A stretch of DNA of 64,000 nt from Aestuariibius violaceus (lineage in GTDB: Bacteria; Pseudomonadota; Alphaproteobacteria; Rhodobacterales; Rhodobacteraceae), in NCBI RefSeq assembly GCF_040779325.2, contig NZ_JBFONT020000010.1:45396-109395 (forward strand). Reading direction: 5' to 3'. Under the pieces are notes generated by a model. That model searched no databases and had not been told where the DNA came from. It was given only the letters and a program-made list of their open reading frames with translations. The translations under genes were made by a program, and so were the position numbers. Positions within the stretch are counted from its first letter, which is position 1. Each line of letters opens with the position of its first letter. Of the stretch, positions 7,651 to 16,750 are shown piece by piece.

Positions 7651-7690
7651 GGCTCTTCCCTTTGCTATAATATAACATTGAGGGAGAGCC
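7651..7690. promoter_or_regulatory. Inverted repeat with AT-rich loop upstream of a small ORF and the ABC operon
   Basis: Arms GGCTCTTCCCT (7651-7661) and AGGGAGAGCC (7681-7690) pair over 10 bp with one bulged T. The loop contains TATAATATAAC (7666-7676), a good -10 match in GC-rich DNA, but no -35 is evident at proper distance. The right arm contains the likely ribosome site of the small ORF at 7694. Confidence 0.4.
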
Positions 7691-7693
7691 CGA

Positions 7694-7789
7694 ATGCGCC
7701 GCCAAAATCCGATTGCGGACGTTAAAGTTTTCTTCGGACTTGCCCGCTATTGTTCGGCCGAATCGCCAGCATTCACCGCGCGCGCCTGA
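7694..7789 (+). CDS. Possible 31-residue leader peptide
   Basis: ATG 7694 is preceded at suitable distance by AGGGAG and runs 31 codons to TGA, ending 3 bp before the ABC ATPase start. The product (begins MRRQNPIADVKVFFG) resembles nothing known to me. Support is only the ribosome site, the spacing and the leader-like position; it may be untranslated. Confidence 0.3.
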   Translation: MRRQNPIADVKVFFGLARYCSAESPAFTARA

Positions 7790-7792
7790 CCC

Positions 7793-8467
7793 ATGGGCCT
7801 GGCGCTGACGATCGAGGGCCTGACGGTCCGGGGCGATGACGGGCGCACGCTGCTCGATATCCCGTCCTTTTCCATGGCGGGGGGAGAGGCGCTTGCCATC
7901 CGCGGCCCCTCCGGCGCGGGCAAGACAACGTTCCTGATGGCGCTCGCCGGGCTTGTCCCCTGCAGCGGTCGGCTCCTCTGGGGCGACACCGACATTGCCG
8001 CGCTTTCGGATGCCGCTCGCGCCCGCCTGCGGCGCGACACGCTCGGCCTCGTGTTCCAGGACCCCAACCTGTTCGAGGAACTCGGCCCCCTCGACAACGC
8101 CGCCCTCGCCGCCAGCTTCGGCCCGCGCAACACCCGCGCAACACTCAGAACCCGCGCAGAAAGCCTGCTCGACCGCTTCGGCATCAAGGCCGACAATCGT
8201 GCCGCAGGCAGCCATTCCGGCGGTGAACGCCAGCGCATCGCCGTCGCCCGCGCTCTGGCCACGAACCCCCTTGTTTTACTGGCCGATGAACCCACGGCGA
8301 GCCTCGACCGCGCCACCGGTGAGGCCCTGATCGAGGATCTCTTTACCGAGGCCTCCACCGCAGGCCGCACCCTCGTCGCCGTCAGCCATGACGAGGCGCT
8401 GCTGGCCCGCGCGCCCCGCGTCATCACCCTCATCGGCGGCCGCATCGCCGAGGCCGCCCGTGCGTGA
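7793..8467 (+). CDS. ABC transporter ATPase, LolD/MacB-like
   Basis: 224 residues with Walker A GPSGAGKTT (38-46), a Q-loop in VFQDPNL, the signature HSGGERQR, Walker B VLLADEP and the switch His in AVSHDEA. The length and pattern are those of ATPases pairing with FtsX/MacB-type permeases. The next gene, an FtsX-like permease, starts inside its last codons (8-bp overlap), so both form one transporter. Substrate is not given by the ATPase; the permease resembles those of ZrgBC-type zinc clusters, which together with the neighbouring copper genes hints at a metal-related role. Confidence 0.88.
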   Translation: MGLALTIEGLTVRGDDGRTLLDIPSFSMAGGEALAIRGPSGAGKTTFLMALAGLVPCSGRLLWGDTDIAALSDAARARLRRDTLGLVFQDPNLFEELGPLDNAALAASFGPRNTRATLRTRAESLLDRFGIKADNRAAGSHSGGERQRIAVARALATNPLVLLADEPTASLDRATGEALIEDLFTEASTAGRTLVAVSHDEALLARAPRVITLIGGRIAEAARA

Positions 8468-9764
8468 CCTCTGGCGCGACCTGCCGGTACTGACGCAGGA
8501 TTTGTTAATCCTCGCAGGCCTCCTTATCCCCTTGATCCTCATCGGATTTATCCTCACCCGCGGCACCCGCCCCTGGACCATCGCTCGCGGCATCCTGCGC
8601 GCCTATCCCGGCGTCTCCGCCGTCTTCGTGGCCCTCATCGCCGTCTCCATCGCCGTCGGCACCGCGATCCTCGCGCAGGAACGCGGCCTGCGCATCGGCA
8701 GCGCCCAGGCCGCCGATCCCTTCACTTTGATCGTGGCGGCCCCCGGCAGCGACATCACCGCCATGCTCGCCGCCGTTTACCTGCAGCCCTCCGCCATCGA
8801 GCTGCTCGACGGCGCCGCCTACGACCGCATCGCCTCGCACGAGCGCGTGACCATCGCCGCCCCCATCGCCTTCGGCGACAGCTGGGAGGGGCACCCGGTC
8901 GTCGGCACCATCGCCCCCTTCGTTAATCATTTGACAGGAGATCTCGCCGAAGGTCGCATCTTCCAGACCTCGGAAGAGGCCATCGCGGGCGCCTTTGTCC
9001 CCATCGGGATCGGCGAGGCTTTCGAACCCGCCCACGGCCACGGCGCCGAGGCCGAAGACGGCGCCCATGCCGGGTTCGAATACACCGTCACCGGCCGCAT
9101 GGCGCCCACTGGCAGCCCGTGGGACAAGGCGATCCTTGTCCCTGTCGAGGGCGTCTGGCAGGTCCACGGCCTCGCCGACGGCCATGCAGAGCCGGGGCGC
9201 ATCGGCCCCCCCTTCGTGCCGGAGCTCTTCCCCGGCACGCCGGCGGTTCTGGTCGTTCCCGACACGCCCTTCGCCGCCTATCCGCTCAGGTCGGAATTCA
9301 CCGACAGCACGATGATGGGCATCCTCCCCGGCGCCGTCCTCTCCCGCCTGCACGGCCTGCTCGGAGATGTCCGGCAAGCGCTTTCCATCATGGCAACGGC
9401 CAGTCAGGCCCTCGTCGCGACAGGCGTCATGGCGGGCCTCTTCATCCTCACCCGCCTGCTGGGCCGCCGCCTCGCCCTCCTGCGCGCCCTCGGCGCCCCG
9501 CGCCGCTTTGCCGTCGCTGTGCTCTGGACCCATGCGATGGGCCTGATCGTCGCGGGCGCGCTGATCGGCCTCGCCCTGGGCTGGATCGCGGCCCGCATCC
9601 TCGGCCAGGTCCTCACCGGCATGACCGACATCGCCATCGATGCGCCGCTCGGCTGGGGCGAGGTTCACCTGACCGCCGTCTTCCTCAGCCTCGCGGGGTT
9701 CATCGCGCTTCTTCCCGCCTGGCTCGGAACGCGGCGGATCCGCATCACCGATCTGCGCGCCTGA
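8460..9764 (+). CDS. FtsX-like ABC permease with a His-rich periplasmic loop
   Basis: 434 residues from GTG 8460, which overlaps the ATPase stop by 8 bp. Two hydrophobic stretches near the N terminus (about residues 10-28 and 47-69), a large periplasmic domain (about 70-285), then three C-terminal membrane segments typical of FtsX/MacB permeases. The periplasmic part holds AHGHGAEAEDGAH and a TGSPWDKAILVPVEGVWQVHG block that recalls permeases found with DUF2796 zinc proteins (ZrgB). No DUF2796 gene is nearby. Metal-linked transport is an inference from the His cluster and the copper neighbourhood. Confidence 0.8.
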   Translation: MRDLWRDLPVLTQDLLILAGLLIPLILIGFILTRGTRPWTIARGILRAYPGVSAVFVALIAVSIAVGTAILAQERGLRIGSAQAADPFTLIVAAPGSDITAMLAAVYLQPSAIELLDGAAYDRIASHERVTIAAPIAFGDSWEGHPVVGTIAPFVNHLTGDLAEGRIFQTSEEAIAGAFVPIGIGEAFEPAHGHGAEAEDGAHAGFEYTVTGRMAPTGSPWDKAILVPVEGVWQVHGLADGHAEPGRIGPPFVPELFPGTPAVLVVPDTPFAAYPLRSEFTDSTMMGILPGAVLSRLHGLLGDVRQALSIMATASQALVATGVMAGLFILTRLLGRRLALLRALGAPRRFAVAVLWTHAMGLIVAGALIGLALGWIAARILGQVLTGMTDIAIDAPLGWGEVHLTAVFLSLAGFIALLPAWLGTRRIRITDLRA

Positions 9765-9883
9765 TCCGTACCGCATGGACGAATCACCCCGACGCCACAC
9801 ATAATTCCGCACGAAGGCAACAGGCGGGACAGACCGGCAAACGGCACCCGCGCAAGACGGTACAGGCAAACCCTTTCGAAAGG

Positions 9884-10210
9884 ATGCGAGCGGTGCGTTC
9901 CTCCCTTATCGCGTTGACGATTCTCCTCACACTTGCGGCTTGCGGCGGCAGCCGCGTCTCCGGAAATATCGGCCAGGCCTGCGCGACCTCCGACCGGCGC
10001 GCGGCCAACCCCGAGCTTTGTCGCTGCGTGCAAAGCGCCGCCGACCGCTCGCTCAGCCGGTCCGAGCAGCGTCGCGCGGCGGAATTCTTCACCAACCCAC
10101 AGCTCGCCCAGGACACCCGCCAGTCCGACAACCCAAGAGACGAGGAATTCTGGCAGCGTTACCGCCAGTTCCTCGACACGGCCGAGGCGAGCTGCCGCTC
10201 CTACGCGTGA
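9884..10210 (+). CDS. Small predicted lipoprotein
   Basis: 108 residues from ATG 9884; an alternative GTG at 9893 has better spacing to AAGG at 9880-9883. The N terminus is a lipoprotein signal (LIALTILLTLAAC) with lipobox LAAC. The mature part is short, hydrophilic and has three further Cys residues (QACATSD, LCRCVQ) that may form disulfides. I recognise no family. Its TGA overlaps the GTG of the sirtuin gene by 4 bp, so the two are translationally coupled, though a lipoprotein-deacylase link is not obvious. Confidence 0.7.
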   Translation: MRAVRSSLIALTILLTLAACGGSRVSGNIGQACATSDRRAANPELCRCVQSAADRSLSRSEQRRAAEFFTNPQLAQDTRQSDNPRDEEFWQRYRQFLDTAEASCRSYA

Positions 10211-10899
10211 CCGACCGGATCGTCATCCTGACGGGCGCGGGTCTCTCCGCGGAAAGCGGCCTCGACACGTTTCGGTCAGCCGGCGGCGTCTGGAGCCAGG
10301 TGCGGCTGGAAGACGTCGCCACGCCAGAGGCGTTCGCCCGCGACCCGGCCCGCGTTCACGCCTTCTACAACGCCCGCAGGCAGGGCGCCGCGGCGGTGGA
10401 CCCCAACGCCGCCCACAAGGCCTTGGCCCGCCTGCAAAAGAACCACCCCGGCGCGGTGACCATCGTCACCCAGAACGTCGACAGCCTGCACGAAGCGGCC
10501 GGCGCCCAGGTCATCCATATGCACGGCCAGCTCGACCAGGCGCTCTGCGCCGCCTGCAACCACCGCTGGCCCGCGCCGATCGAGATGCAGCCGCACCAAA
10601 CCTGCCCCAATTGCGGCCAACAGACGACCCGCCCCGACATCGTCTGGTTCGGCGAAATCCCCTACCATATGGAGCGGATCGACGCGGTGTTGTCCGACGC
10701 CACCCTCTTCGCAGCCATCGGCACCTCTGGTCAGGTCTACCCCGCCGCCGGCTTCGTCGAGATCGCCGCCGCCGCAGGCGCCCGCACCATCGAGCTGACG
10801 CTGGAGCCCTCCGCCGTCAGCCAACTCTTCGACGAAACCGATCACCGCAAGGCCACCGAAGCCGTGCCTGCTTGGGTCGACCGGTTGCTCGCTGGATAG
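10207..10899 (+). CDS. cobB: CobB-type NAD-dependent protein deacylase (sirtuin)
   Basis: 230 residues from GTG 10207. NAD site GAGLSAESGLDTFR near residue 9, TQNVDSLHEAAG, the catalytic His in MHGQLDQ, and a zinc ribbon made of CAAC and CPNC. FYNARR contains the Tyr-x-x-Arg pair that in class III sirtuins (SIRT5, CobB) binds acidic acyl groups, so desuccinylase as well as deacetylase activity is likely. The start overlaps the stop of the small lipoprotein gene. Cytoplasmic; removes acyl groups from lysines of metabolic enzymes. Confidence 0.92.
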   Translation: MTDRIVILTGAGLSAESGLDTFRSAGGVWSQVRLEDVATPEAFARDPARVHAFYNARRQGAAAVDPNAAHKALARLQKNHPGAVTIVTQNVDSLHEAAGAQVIHMHGQLDQALCAACNHRWPAPIEMQPHQTCPNCGQQTTRPDIVWFGEIPYHMERIDAVLSDATLFAAIGTSGQVYPAAGFVEIAAAAGARTIELTLEPSAVSQLFDETDHRKATEAVPAWVDRLLAG

Positions 10900-10909
10900 C
10901 AGGGGCCTC

Positions 10910-12049
10910 TCAGGGCCCGGTCAGATCGTCAAACCCCTGCTCCAACCGCCAGAGATCCAGAACTCTCTGTGCGGTTCGTGCCCGCAGGCACGTCTGTCGC
11001 CACCGCTCTGCCGGGGCGCCTGTCGCCCCCGAAGCTGCCCCAAGACCGCAATCGGCATCCCGCATGGCGATCCATCCCCGTTGCGCAACGCGCAAGCCGT
11101 CCCGAAATGCCGCAGGCCGTGTCGGCGCCCGCAGCCTTGCGTAGACCTCGTTCAGCCTCTCATCCCAAACCGCATGATCCGCCTCGGCACAAAGGGCAAT
11201 GCCAGAGGTCGTCGGTGCCTCCGCAGCGCAGTCGGCAAACCCGGTGAAGGACGCCATGCAGGTCGCAGCCTCCCGTCCGTTCCGGTCACAATAGGTCAGC
11301 CCGTTCCAGAAAGCGGCGGAGTCCTGATAAGCCTCGCGCGCGCGCAGATCATCGAATTTCGCCTCTTCGTAATGCCCGCAATAGGCATCGAGCATCGCCT
11401 CGCTTGCCAAGGTGTCCACCGGTGCCCGCGCATAACGTGGATGCGGCCGCAGCATCCCCGGCGCCGCGCTCATTTTGCAGAAGTCTCCGTCCGGATCCGT
11501 CGGCTCCACAGACATCTCGAACTGCGGAACCAGCGTGTTCCCGTCTAACGCAAAGAACTCGTATCCCCAGGCACAGCAACTCGACCGACCGCCAGAAACG
11601 ATCAGACCGTCTACATCCCGGTAGGCCCAGTTGGACAACTCGCCGAGAGAGACAAACCTCTGCGTGTCGACGTCAAAGCGATGCATGTCGAAGGTGGAAT
11701 TCACCATACCGGCGATCATCAGCATCCCCACATCCCGCCATCCGTCACCGTCGATATCCACGATCCAGGCCGGATACTCGAAACCGGTGAATGTCTGGGC
11801 GATACCGCTTCCGACCCTCGAAAGACGCCAGGAGGCCCCCTGATCCCCGTCCTCGAAAGGAATGTAGTCCAGGTAGAACGTCTCTCCGAAATCCGTCCAC
11901 TCGTATCTGCAAGCTGGTTCCGGACCGGGCTCCTCGGCTGAAAACGCCTTCCCGCCTTTATCGCAGGGCGGCAATGCGGATTCTGTATCGGCCAGGGCGT
12001 GAAATGGCAGCGCGGTAAAGCAGAGGGCCAGAATCAATCTCGACAGCAT
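10910..12049 (-). CDS. Exported protein with C-terminal LprI-like (DUF1311) domain
   Basis: 379 residues with a signal peptide (cut after FHALA). The middle contains a DIDGDGWRD segment resembling FG-GAP/VCBS-type calcium loops, and several Cys residues fit disulfides in the periplasm. The last about 100 residues follow the LprI/DUF1311 pattern: a Cys, WDERLNEVYARL, QRGWIAMRDADC and CLRARTAQRVLDL. LprI of mycobacteria inhibits lysozyme; whether this protein does is unknown. Convergent with cobB, 10 bp apart. Confidence 0.7.
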   Translation of the reverse strand: MLSRLILALCFTALPFHALADTESALPPCDKGGKAFSAEEPGPEPACRYEWTDFGETFYLDYIPFEDGDQGASWRLSRVGSGIAQTFTGFEYPAWIVDIDGDGWRDVGMLMIAGMVNSTFDMHRFDVDTQRFVSLGELSNWAYRDVDGLIVSGGRSSCCAWGYEFFALDGNTLVPQFEMSVEPTDPDGDFCKMSAAPGMLRPHPRYARAPVDTLASEAMLDAYCGHYEEAKFDDLRAREAYQDSAAFWNGLTYCDRNGREAATCMASFTGFADCAAEAPTTSGIALCAEADHAVWDERLNEVYARLRAPTRPAAFRDGLRVAQRGWIAMRDADCGLGAASGATGAPAERWRQTCLRARTAQRVLDLWRLEQGFDDLTGP

Positions 12050-12220
12050 GCGGTATCTCCAATGCGGGAAAGATGGACCGTTCGGGTCCCCAACTCAATC
12101 GCGGCAGGCCCCAATGCTCCGAGAATCGGCGCCAGGCCGGTCCGTTGGGGCGATCAGGTCAGCTGCTGCCGCTCGGTGATCTCCTCTGCAATCGAAGAGC
12201 TGGGCATGGGCGACAGCAAC

Positions 12221-12252
12221 GAAAAGGGGCGCTCCCCGCATGGAAAGCGCCC
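12221..12252 (-). terminator. Rho-independent terminator behind the Gly/Asn-rich coiled-coil gene
   Basis: On the minus strand GGGCGCT (12252-12246) pairs with AGCGCCC (12233-12227) over a 12-base loop and is followed by CTTTTC. It lies about 60 bp after the stop at 12311. The rest of 12050-12310 holds no recognisable feature. Confidence 0.75.
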
Positions 12253-12310
12253 GAACCGATGAGGGTGCTGTTTCTTCGCAAAGTCCCCTTCGGACCCTTT
12301 CCTGAGTCGA

Positions 12311-13405
12311 TTACTCTTCCGCGCCGCTCTCCTCTGCCGACTCTTCGTAGATCCCGAGCAACTTCTGGACGGCGATCTCGACCTCGTCCGTCACCTCCTT
12401 GTTGGCAGCCGCCTCCAAAGCGGCGCGCTGGGTCTCGGGCTGGGTCTCCAGCCGCTCCTCCAGATCGGCGACCGTTGCTTCGGCCTCGGCATAGTCTTCG
12501 GCGGCGTCGCGTTCTTCGGTCAGTCCGGCGATCTCTTCATCCACGGCGTCGATCTGCGCTTCGGTTTCGGCGATCCGGCTTTCAATCTCCGCATCGCTGC
12601 CGTCTGCATCCTCGAGCCGCTGTTCCAGATCGGCAAGCTGGTCATCCAGCGCCGTCCGCTCATCCGCCGCCGAGGTCAGTGCGTCGTCGATCTCACCGAT
12701 CGGGCGGTCCGGCGGGTCAAGGCTGTCGAGCGCATCGCGGGCCGCGGCCAGGTCGGCCTCCAGCTCACGCCCCCCCAGAACGGCCTCGGCATAGGCATTG
12801 ATCCGGCCGACCCGCGAATTGGGGGAGGCATTGGCCCGCGCCGTTGCCGACGCGTTCGCCGCGTTCAGTGCCCCCAGTTCGGACGGATGGACGCCCAGCT
12901 CCTGGGCCATCCGGTTGCCCCGTCCGACACCCCGGTGCACCGGGCGCGGGACCTCGCCGCTGGGGGCCGCCTCGGTCGGCGCCGTGCTTCGGCGGGCGGG
13001 CTGGTTACTGGCACGGGCGGGCCGCGCCTGCTGCCGATTCGGCTGGGCGGTTGCGGTTTCCCTCCGGTCCACGCCAAGAATCCGGTCGAGGAAGTTGTTG
13101 CCGTTCCCGCGACCGGCCGAACGGTTGGCGCCGCCGCGCCGATCCGATGCGTGGGCGCCGCCGCGCCGGTCAGAGGAGGCACCGCGGCCATTTCCGCCGC
13201 CATTGCCGCGATTGTCGGCCCCGTGGCCGCCGCCGTTGCCACCCCCGTTGCCGTTTCCACCCCCGTTTCCATTACCACCACCATTGCCTTTGCCCTCTTT
13301 CGCCCACGCGATATCGGGAGCAAAGGCGAGCGTGGCGACGGCAGTGCCGCCCAGCAGCGCGAGGGAAAGGGTTGTCGCCTTGAGCAGGGAAGACGCCAGT
13401 TTCAT
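12311..13405 (-). CDS. Secreted Gly/Asn-rich protein with long coiled coil, function unknown
   Basis: 364 residues from ATG 13405 (GGAG upstream). Signal peptide ending near IAWA, then a low-complexity stretch of GGGNGN repeats (about residues 37-85), an Arg-rich linker, and a C-terminal half of about 170 residues with strong heptad character (LADLEQRLEDADGSDAE, VADLEERLET). The middle contains MAQELGVHPSELGALNAAN, seen in alphaproteobacterial exported proteins of unknown role. Divergent from a second Gly/Asn-rich exported protein and next to a two-component system, so probably part of one envelope-response unit. No enzymatic motif seen. Confidence 0.75.
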   Translation of the reverse strand: MKLASSLLKATTLSLALLGGTAVATLAFAPDIAWAKEGKGNGGGNGNGGGNGNGGGNGGGHGADNRGNGGGNGRGASSDRRGGAHASDRRGGANRSAGRGNGNNFLDRILGVDRRETATAQPNRQQARPARASNQPARRSTAPTEAAPSGEVPRPVHRGVGRGNRMAQELGVHPSELGALNAANASATARANASPNSRVGRINAYAEAVLGGRELEADLAAARDALDSLDPPDRPIGEIDDALTSAADERTALDDQLADLEQRLEDADGSDAEIESRIAETEAQIDAVDEEIAGLTEERDAAEDYAEAEATVADLEERLETQPETQRAALEAAANKEVTDEVEIAVQKLLGIYEESAEESGAEE

Positions 13406-13430
13406 TTCGAAATACTCCAGTCCAAGCCCG

Positions 13431-13444
13431 CGGCGATATCGCCG
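13431..13444. promoter_or_regulatory. 14-bp perfect palindrome in the divergent promoter region
   Basis: CGGCGATATCGCCG lies 26 bp upstream of the coiled-coil gene start and about 93 bp upstream of the divergent gene. It is a candidate operator, possibly for the response regulator encoded at 14273, though OmpR-family sites are usually direct repeats. Confidence 0.35.
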
Positions 13445-13537
13445 GGACGGGTTGCGTATTCCGTCCAGTCTGGCAGGTCTGCGTGAACGAGGGCGGAACC
13501 GGCCATTCATCTTCGGTTCAAGTGCGACGAGGTAACT

Positions 13538-14224
13538 ATGATCCTGATGAATGCGCGGAACACCATGATCGGGATCCTGTGCGCCGGGCTTTTTGCGTCT
13601 TCGGCCGAGGCCCAGATGCGCGAGATCGGCCAGGCAGAGTTGCGCTCCGGCGTCCAAACCGGGCAGGTGCTCAGCCTGTCGCGCGTATTGTCCATCGTCG
13701 ATGCCCGCGTCGATGGTGAACTGATCGACGTGCGCGCCTTCGAGGGCGGCGGCGTCTATTATCGCGTGCTTCTGAAACGCTCGAACGGACAGCTCGTCGC
13801 CGCGATTCTTGATGCCAGGTCTGGACAGTTCATGAGCTCGAATTCGACGGCCGGCCGGCAGGTGATGGAGGCCGCCAAGACAGGCGGCAATCGCGGCAGC
13901 CTCGTCAGCAGCACTGTGAGGGCTGGAAATTCCGGCAACCAGGGAAATGGGGGCGGAGGCGGAAACAACGGCAACAACGGTGGCGGCAACGGCGGCGGAA
14001 ACAACGGCAATAACGGCGGTGGGAACGGTGGCGGAAGTGGCGGCGGCGGCGGGAACGGTGGCGGAAATGGCGGCGGCGGTGGCAACGGTGGCGGAAATGG
14101 CGGCGGCGGTGGCAACGGTGGCGGAAATGGCGGCGGCGGTGGCAACGGTGGCGGAAATGGCGGCGGCAACGGTGGTGGCGGCGGAAATGGTGGCGGGAAC
14201 GGCGGCGGAAAGGGCCGCAAGTAG
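13538..14224 (+). CDS. Exported PepSY-like protein with a long Gly/Asn repeat tail
   Basis: 228 residues; GAGG lies 5 bases before ATG 13538 (a second Met is at residue 4). Signal peptide cut after AEA. Residues about 27-110 form a small alpha/beta domain (IVDARVDGELIDVRAFEGG, YYRVLLKRSNGQLVAAILDARSGQF) that matches the PepSY pattern often found beside two-component systems. The remaining half is almost only Gly and Asn, in ten-residue units encoded by perfect 30-bp repeats. It lies just upstream of the regulator and kinase genes and could be a sensor partner or structural envelope protein; function not established. Confidence 0.78.
   Translation: MILMNARNTMIGILCAGLFASSAEAQMREIGQAELRSGVQTGQVLSLSRVLSIVDARVDGELIDVRAFEGGGVYYRVLLKRSNGQLVAAILDARSGQFMSSNSTAGRQVMEAAKTGGNRGSLVSSTVRAGNSGNQGNGGGGGNNGNNGGGNGGGNNGNNGGGNGGGSGGGGGNGGGNGGGGGNGGGNGGGGGNGGGNGGGGGNGGGNGGGNGGGGGNGGGNGGGKGRK
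14035..14160 (+). repeat. Tandem 30-bp repeats coding GGGGGNGGGN units
   Basis: About four head-to-tail 30-bp units in which successive copies are nearly or fully identical, including third-codon positions (the unit contains GGTGGCAACGGTGGCGGAAAT-like blocks). Identity at silent positions points to recent expansion by slippage or recombination. They code for the tail of the PepSY-like protein. Confidence 0.9.
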
Positions 14225-14272
14225 CGCCAAAATCGCCATGATATGGTCCTGAACGACACCTATCCCCGCAGC

Positions 14273-14931
<659 letters not shown>

Positions 14932-14932
<1 letters not shown>

Positions 14933-16281
14933 TGCGCTCTCTCCAGAGACGGGCGATCATGGGCGGTCTGGTCTGGACCGTGATCGCCGTGGCGATCGGC
15001 AGCCTCGCGCTCTTCTCGATCTTCGAAGCGATCGCCCAGCGCCGGTTCGACGCCGCCTTGCAGGACCGCCATCTTCAGGTGGTCGCGGCCCTTGGCAATG
15101 CGGGATCGGGCGAAGCGGCAGAGCGGTTCCTGACCGATCCGGCCTACAACCGCCCCTATTCCGGCCGCTACTGGCAGATCGACGGGGCAGGGGGCGTGCT
15201 TGCCTCCCGGTCGCTCTTCGATTTCCAGTTCGCGCTTCCCGACGAGGTACCCGGCGATTACCACCAATGGTCGGGTAGGGGGCCGAACGGGCCGGTGCGC
15301 GGCGCGCGGCAGGTGATCACGCTGGATGACGGGTCGGTCTGGACGGTGTCGGTCGCCGAAAGCCTGTCGGCCCTGATCGGTGAGCGGCGCGAGGTTCGGC
15401 GCAATGTGGCGATCGCCTTCGGGTTGGTGGGCGCATTGATGATCCTAGGGGCGGCGCTCCAGACCTCGATCATCCTTCGGCCCATCCGCAAGCTGCGCGA
15501 GGATGTCGTCCATCGCTGGGATGCGGGCAAGGCGCTCGAGGCCGACGACTACCCCTCCGAAGTCGCCCCGCTGGTCGAGGACATCAACGCGCTGCTCAGG
15601 CGCAATCGGGAGATCGTGGATCGCGGACGCCGCCAGGCCGCCGATCTGGCCCATGCGCTGAAGACGCCGTCGGCGGTGCTGCGGAACGGGCTCGAAGGGC
15701 TCGGGCAGGCGACCGACGTGGCCGAACCGATGGCGGCGCTCGACCGGATCGACGCGCAGATCGGGCGGTCGCTGGCGCGGATCCGGGCCGAAAGCGCCTC
15801 CAAAGGCGTGAACCTGCGGACTGATCTTGAAACGGCCATCGCCCGGCTCGAGCGTCTCTTCAGAACCATGCCAGACACGCGGGAGACGGCGCTTGCCGTT
15901 GATGTCACGGGCGAAATCGTGGTCCCCGTCGACCAGCAGGACCTCGAGGAAATGCTGGGCAACGTCTTGGAAAACGCATTCAAATGGGCCGCTGGCCGGG
16001 TCTCTCTCGCAGCCTATGTGCAGGACCGGTCGGCGGTGATCGAGATCGAGGATGACGGCCCGGGGATCGCGCGCCGCAAGCGGGATCTGGCGCTCGCGCC
16101 TGGCGCGCGGCTCGACACCACTGTGCCGGGCACGGGCCTTGGCCTTGCCATCACCCACGATCTGGCACAGGCCTATGGCGGCACGCTGCAACTCGAAAGA
16201 TCCGAGCGGCTGGGCGGTCTGAAAGTCGTTATCGGGTTGCCGCTGACGATCGCCGGTCTGGCCATTCTTGCCGAGGGGTAG
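14932..16281 (+). CDS. PhoQ-like sensor histidine kinase
   Basis: 449 residues. Two membrane segments (about 12-32 and 158-180) flank a periplasmic sensor domain of about 125 residues, followed by a HAMP-like linker (RPIRKLREDV). The phospho-acceptor His is in the H-box DLAHALKTPSAVLRNGL, the spelling typical of PhoQ-type kinases. ATPase motifs: N-box MLGNVLENAFKWA, G1 EIEDDGPGI, G2 GTGLGLAI. Signal unknown; acidic metal-binding patches as in PhoQ are not obvious. Co-transcribed with the regulator upstream. Confidence 0.93.
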
Positions 16282-16298
16282 GTCCCGGCGCGCCTGGA

Positions 16299-16529
16299 TC
16301 AGGCCTTCGCGACCCGTTCGGCGGTGACGAACAGGCGTTCGATCGTATCGTCGATGGCCTGGAAAGGGATCACCTGACACTCGTTCTTTGCGGCGACATC
16401 CCCGCTGCAGTCGCGAGGGGGAAGGACATGGCCGGTCGTAGAGGGCTGCGGAGTGGCACCGGCAGAAGCAGACCGCCGCGCCTTGCGCGCCAGTAGTGCG
16501 ATGGCGTTTCGCGGGCGATGTTCTTCCAT
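16299..16529 (-). CDS. Small hypothetical protein, possibly iron-regulated
   Basis: 76 residues from ATG 16529, chosen because AAGGACAGT places a ribosome site just before it. Basic N-terminal half (LLARKARRSASAG), then a segment with two Cys and an amphipathic C-terminal helix. No family recognised. A Fur-box-like palindrome lies about 70 bp upstream, so iron or manganese control is plausible. Convergent with the kinase gene. Confidence 0.5.
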   Translation of the reverse strand: MEEHRPRNAIALLARKARRSASAGATPQPSTTGHVLPPRDCSGDVAAKNECQVIPFQAIDDTIERLFVTAERVAKA

Positions 16530-16597
16530 ACTGTCCTTCCCCTTCAATCCGCCCCGTCAATGCTCCAGCAAGCGTCTTCGGGGCGGGGCTTCGTGAC

Positions 16598-16616
16598 TGC
16601 GAGAATCGTTCTCGCA
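16598..16616. promoter_or_regulatory. Fur-box-like perfect palindrome
   Basis: TGCGAGAATCGTTCTCGCA has 8-bp arms around TCG. The core GAGAATCRTTCTC matches the Fur consensus of gammaproteobacteria; alphaproteobacteria also use Irr and Mur, so the regulator is uncertain. Placed between the rpmB 3' end and the small gene starting at 16529. Confidence 0.5.
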
Positions 16617-16699
16617 TAAGGGAGGTGAATTACCCGCGAACACTGCGTTAATCTTCCGTTCATGCTTTGCGGGGCAGCCGGTCCCGACCGGATGCGGCA

Positions 16700-16728
16700 A
16701 AGAAAAAGGGCCCCGAATCCGGAGCCCC
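16700..16728 (-). terminator. Rho-independent terminator of rpmB
   Basis: On the minus strand GGGCTCCG pairs with CGGGGCCC over a GATT loop (one G-T wobble) and is followed by TTTTTCTTT. It begins about 22 bp after the rpmB stop. Confidence 0.85.
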
Positions 16729-16750
16729 TCGAAATCCGCCAAAGCTTGGC

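Noticed and set aside
14035..14160. Regular repeats as a possible CRISPR array
   Set aside because: Units are contiguous, without spacers, in frame within a coding sequence for Gly and Asn.
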